Shown: positions 61,580 through 64,000 of the stretch, one piece after another
Numbering within the stretch: position 1 is the first letter of the stretch
Layout: each line of letters begins with the position of its first letter
NCBI GenBank assembly: GCA_029948255.1
Contig: JALIZF010001342.1
Span: 1 to 64,000 of the forward strand
Direction of reading: 5' to 3'
DNA: 64,000 nt
Origin: Telmatactis stephensoni
Lineage: Eukaryota > Cnidaria > Anthozoa > Actiniaria > Isophelliidae
Position numbers and translations under genes: made by a program
The notes under the pieces: model-generated
The model's database searches: none
What the model was told of the DNA's origin: nothing
What the model saw: only the letters and a program-made list of their open reading frames with translations

Positions 61580-61860
61580 ATGGTATTTTCTCTCTTGACA
61601 AGAAGTGCAAACTGGTTAAAAATGGCCTGGGTAACTCAACCAATTATATTTGTATCATGTGCTCTAGGCTTTGCTGGTAAGGCTGCTATGGCAAAACAAC
61701 TTTTTGTTGTTTCAAAATTTGAATTGTCTAAAATATTTTTGGTAGCTTTATGATCCTGTTAATGGTTACTTTATAATTTTAGGTCCTTTATTTGTCTATC
61801 TGAGTCCCTTAACAAAAGATGCAGTAGAAAGTATGAAATCAATACCTGAACATTATCCAT
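61580..61860 (+). CDS. ndufa3: Complex I subunit NDUFA3, first two exons (partial)
   Basis: Exon 1 at 61580-61676 (donor GTAAGG) and exon 2 at 61783-61860 (acceptor TTATAATTTTAG, donor GTAAGT) join in frame to 58 residues plus one base. The start is MVFSLLTRSANWLKMAWVTQ, then a hydrophobic span (PIIFVSCALGFAG-PLFVYL) and SPLTKDAVESMKSIPEHYP. Human NDUFA3 has the same plan: a short amphipathic N-terminus, F-L-K-N-A-W, one membrane span, then a P-Y-N-Y-P-like segment. It is an accessory subunit of the mitochondrial complex I membrane arm. The ATG at 61580 fits the family start. The rest of the gene is beyond 64000, after the satellite in intron 2. Confidence 0.82.
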
Positions 61861-61964
61861 GTAAGTTCATGTCACCAGTGACTTCTTGGACTCTTGGAAA
61901 AAAAATTGGGTTACTACTTCATGTAAGACCTCATGATGTGGCACTATTATCTCCATTATTTCCA

Positions 61965-64000
61965 CCAATTACTGTCCATCAGTATCCATGGCTGTCCATT
62001 ACTATCCATTACTTTACATCACTATCCATGGCTGCCATTACTATCCATGACTGTCCATAGCTATCCATGAGTATCCCTTGCTATACATGGGTATCCATGG
62101 CTATCAATTACTTTCCATGGCTATCCATGATTATCCATGGCTGTCCATAGCTATCCATGAGTATCCCTTGCTATACATGGGTATCTATGGCTATCAATTA
62201 CTTTCCATAACTAACCATGATCATCCATGGCTGTTCATGACTATCCATCAGTATCCATGTTTATCCATAACTATCCATGACTACCCATGGTTATCCATGG
62301 CTGTTGATGAGTATCCACGAGTATCCATGACTATCCATGTTAATCCATTGCTATCCATGACTATCCATGAATATCCATGGCTATCCATAAGTATCCATGA
62401 GTATCCATAGCCATCCATGGCTATCTATGAGTATCCATGGGTGTCCATCACTATCCATGAGTATCCATGAGTATCCATGGCTATCCATGGCTATCTATGA
62501 GTATCCATGGCTGTCCATAACTATCCATGAGTATCCATGAGTATCGATAGCTATCCATGGCTATCCATGGCTATCCATGAGTATCCATGGCTGTCCATGG
62601 GTATCCATGGCTGTCCATAGCTATCCATAAGTATCCATGAGTATCCATGGCTATCCATAACTATCCACGAGTATCCATGAGTATCGATAGCTATCCATTA
62701 GTATCACTGAGTATCCATGGCTATCCATGGCTGCCCATGGGTATCCATGGCTGTCCACAGCTATCCCTAAGTATCCATGAGTAGCCATGGCTGTCCATGA
62801 GTATCCATGAGTATCCATGGCTATCCATGGCTGTCCATGAGTATCCATGAGTATCCATGACGATCCATAAGTATCCATGGCTATCCATGAGTATCCATGG
62901 CTGTCCATAGCTATCTATGGCTATCCATGGCTATCCATGGCTATCCATAAGTATCCATGCGTATGCATGAGTATCCATGGCTATATATACATTAGTATCC
63001 ATGGTTATCCATAGCTATCCACAAGTATCCATGGCTGTCCATGAGTATCCATGGCTGTCCATTACTATCCACGAGTATCCATGAGTATTGATAGCTATCC
63101 ATTAGTATCCATGAGTATCCATGGCTATCCATGGCTATCTATGAGTATCCATGGCTGTCCATAACTATCCATGAGTATCCATGAGTATCGATAGCTATCC
63201 ATGAGTATCCATGAGTATCCATGGCTATCCATGGCTATCCATGAGTATCCATGGCTGTCCATGGGTATCCATGGCTGTCCATGGCTATCCATGAGTATCC
63301 ATGAGTATCCATGGCTATCCATGAGTATCCATGAGTAGTCCATGGCTATCCCTGAGCTATCCATGCTATCCATGAGTATCCATGGCTATCCATGCTATCC
63401 ATGAGTATCCCTGAGTATCCATGAGTATCCATGGATATCCATGACTATCCATGGCTTCCATGAGTATCCTGGCTATCCATGAGTATCCATGGAGTATCCA
63501 TGGCTATCCATGAAGTATCCATGGGCTATCCATGGCTATCCATGAGCTATCCATGGCTGTCCTGTCTAACCATAAGTATCCATGACTGTCCATGAGTATC
63601 CATGGCTGTCCATGAGTATTGATAGCTATTCATGAGTATCCATGAGTATCCATTGCTATCCATGGCTGTCCATGGCTGTCCATAGCTATCCATGAGTATC
63701 CATGAGTATCCATGGTTGTCCATGAGTATCCATGGCTATTCATGGCTATCCATAAGTATCCATGGCTGTCCATAAGTATCCTGATGAGTATCCATGGCTA
63801 TCCATGAGTATCCATGGCTGTTCATGAGTATCCATTGCAACCATTACTATCCATGACTGTCCATAAGTATCCATGAGTATCCATGAGTATCCATGAGTAT
63901 CCATGAGTATCCAGAATTATATCGATAGCTATCCATAAGTATCCATGGCCATCCATGAGTATCCATGGCTCTCCATGAGTATCTATGACTGTCAATGGCT
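61965..64000. repeat. 10-bp satellite (TATCCATGGC/TATCCATGAG) in NDUFA3 intron 2
   Basis: About 200 units of GTATCCATGA, CTATCCATGG and CTGTCCATGG, more regular from about 62440 on, with small indels after 63340. It continues past the window. Because 30 bp is both three units and ten codons, it produces long fake frames on both strands (HGYSWI or YPWLSI repeats). Confidence 0.97.

Noticed and set aside
62078..63373. Long frames with HGYSWI or YPWLSI repeats on both strands
   Set aside because: They are read-outs of the 10-bp satellite (30 bp equals ten codons) with no start context, no non-repeat sequence and equal length on both strands.

Overview
The window reads as nuclear DNA of an animal, most likely an anthozoan cnidarian such as a stony coral. 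It is AT-rich. Several genes are intron-rich, with consensus GT-AG junctions that can be joined by hand into full-length metazoan housekeeping proteins. There is an intronless class A GPCR family, and intergenic and intronic DNA is filled with short inverted-repeat (MITE-like) elements, tRNA-headed SINEs and minisatellites. The taxon is an inference; the gene content is much firmer.

Layout. 0.6-1.7 kb: an intronless NERD-domain protein (+). 5.0-10.4 kb: BFAR, a RING-SAM-transmembrane ubiquitin ligase, six coding exons (-). 10.4-22 kb: gene-poor and element-rich, apart from a short two-exon secreted cationic peptide precursor at 18.3-19.0 kb (+). 22.2-30.8 kb: a duplicated GPCR block, with one intact receptor, one frameshifted copy and an older relic upstream. 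33.1-40.7 kb: LCMT1, eleven exons including a 22-nt microexon (-). 42.4-50.9 kb: MBOAT7, five exons (-). 52.3-59.1 kb: a divergent PP1-type phosphatase, nine exons (-). 60.5-61.2 kb: intronless ATG101 (-). 61.6 kb to the right edge: the first two exons of NDUFA3 (+), divergent from ATG101; its second intron turns into a ~2 kb, 10-bp satellite that runs off the window.

Functional picture. BFAR and MBOAT7 are ER membrane proteins. LCMT1 is the PP2A methyltransferase, the PP1-like enzyme is a Ser/Thr phosphatase, ATG101 belongs to the ULK autophagy-initiation complex and NDUFA3 to respiratory complex I. They do not form one pathway. The grouping is more interesting as ancient linkage: in human, BFAR and LCMT1 lie on 16p, and MBOAT7 and NDUFA3 are close neighbours on 19q13.4. 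No transposase or reverse transcriptase was recognised, so the mobile DNA here looks non-autonomous. The most unusual material is (1) several long inverted-repeat elements with internal repeat arrays, (2) the GPCR duplication in which each copy carries an element missing from the other, (3) one 22-bp minisatellite shared by introns of two genes, and (4) the unrecognised cationic peptide precursor.
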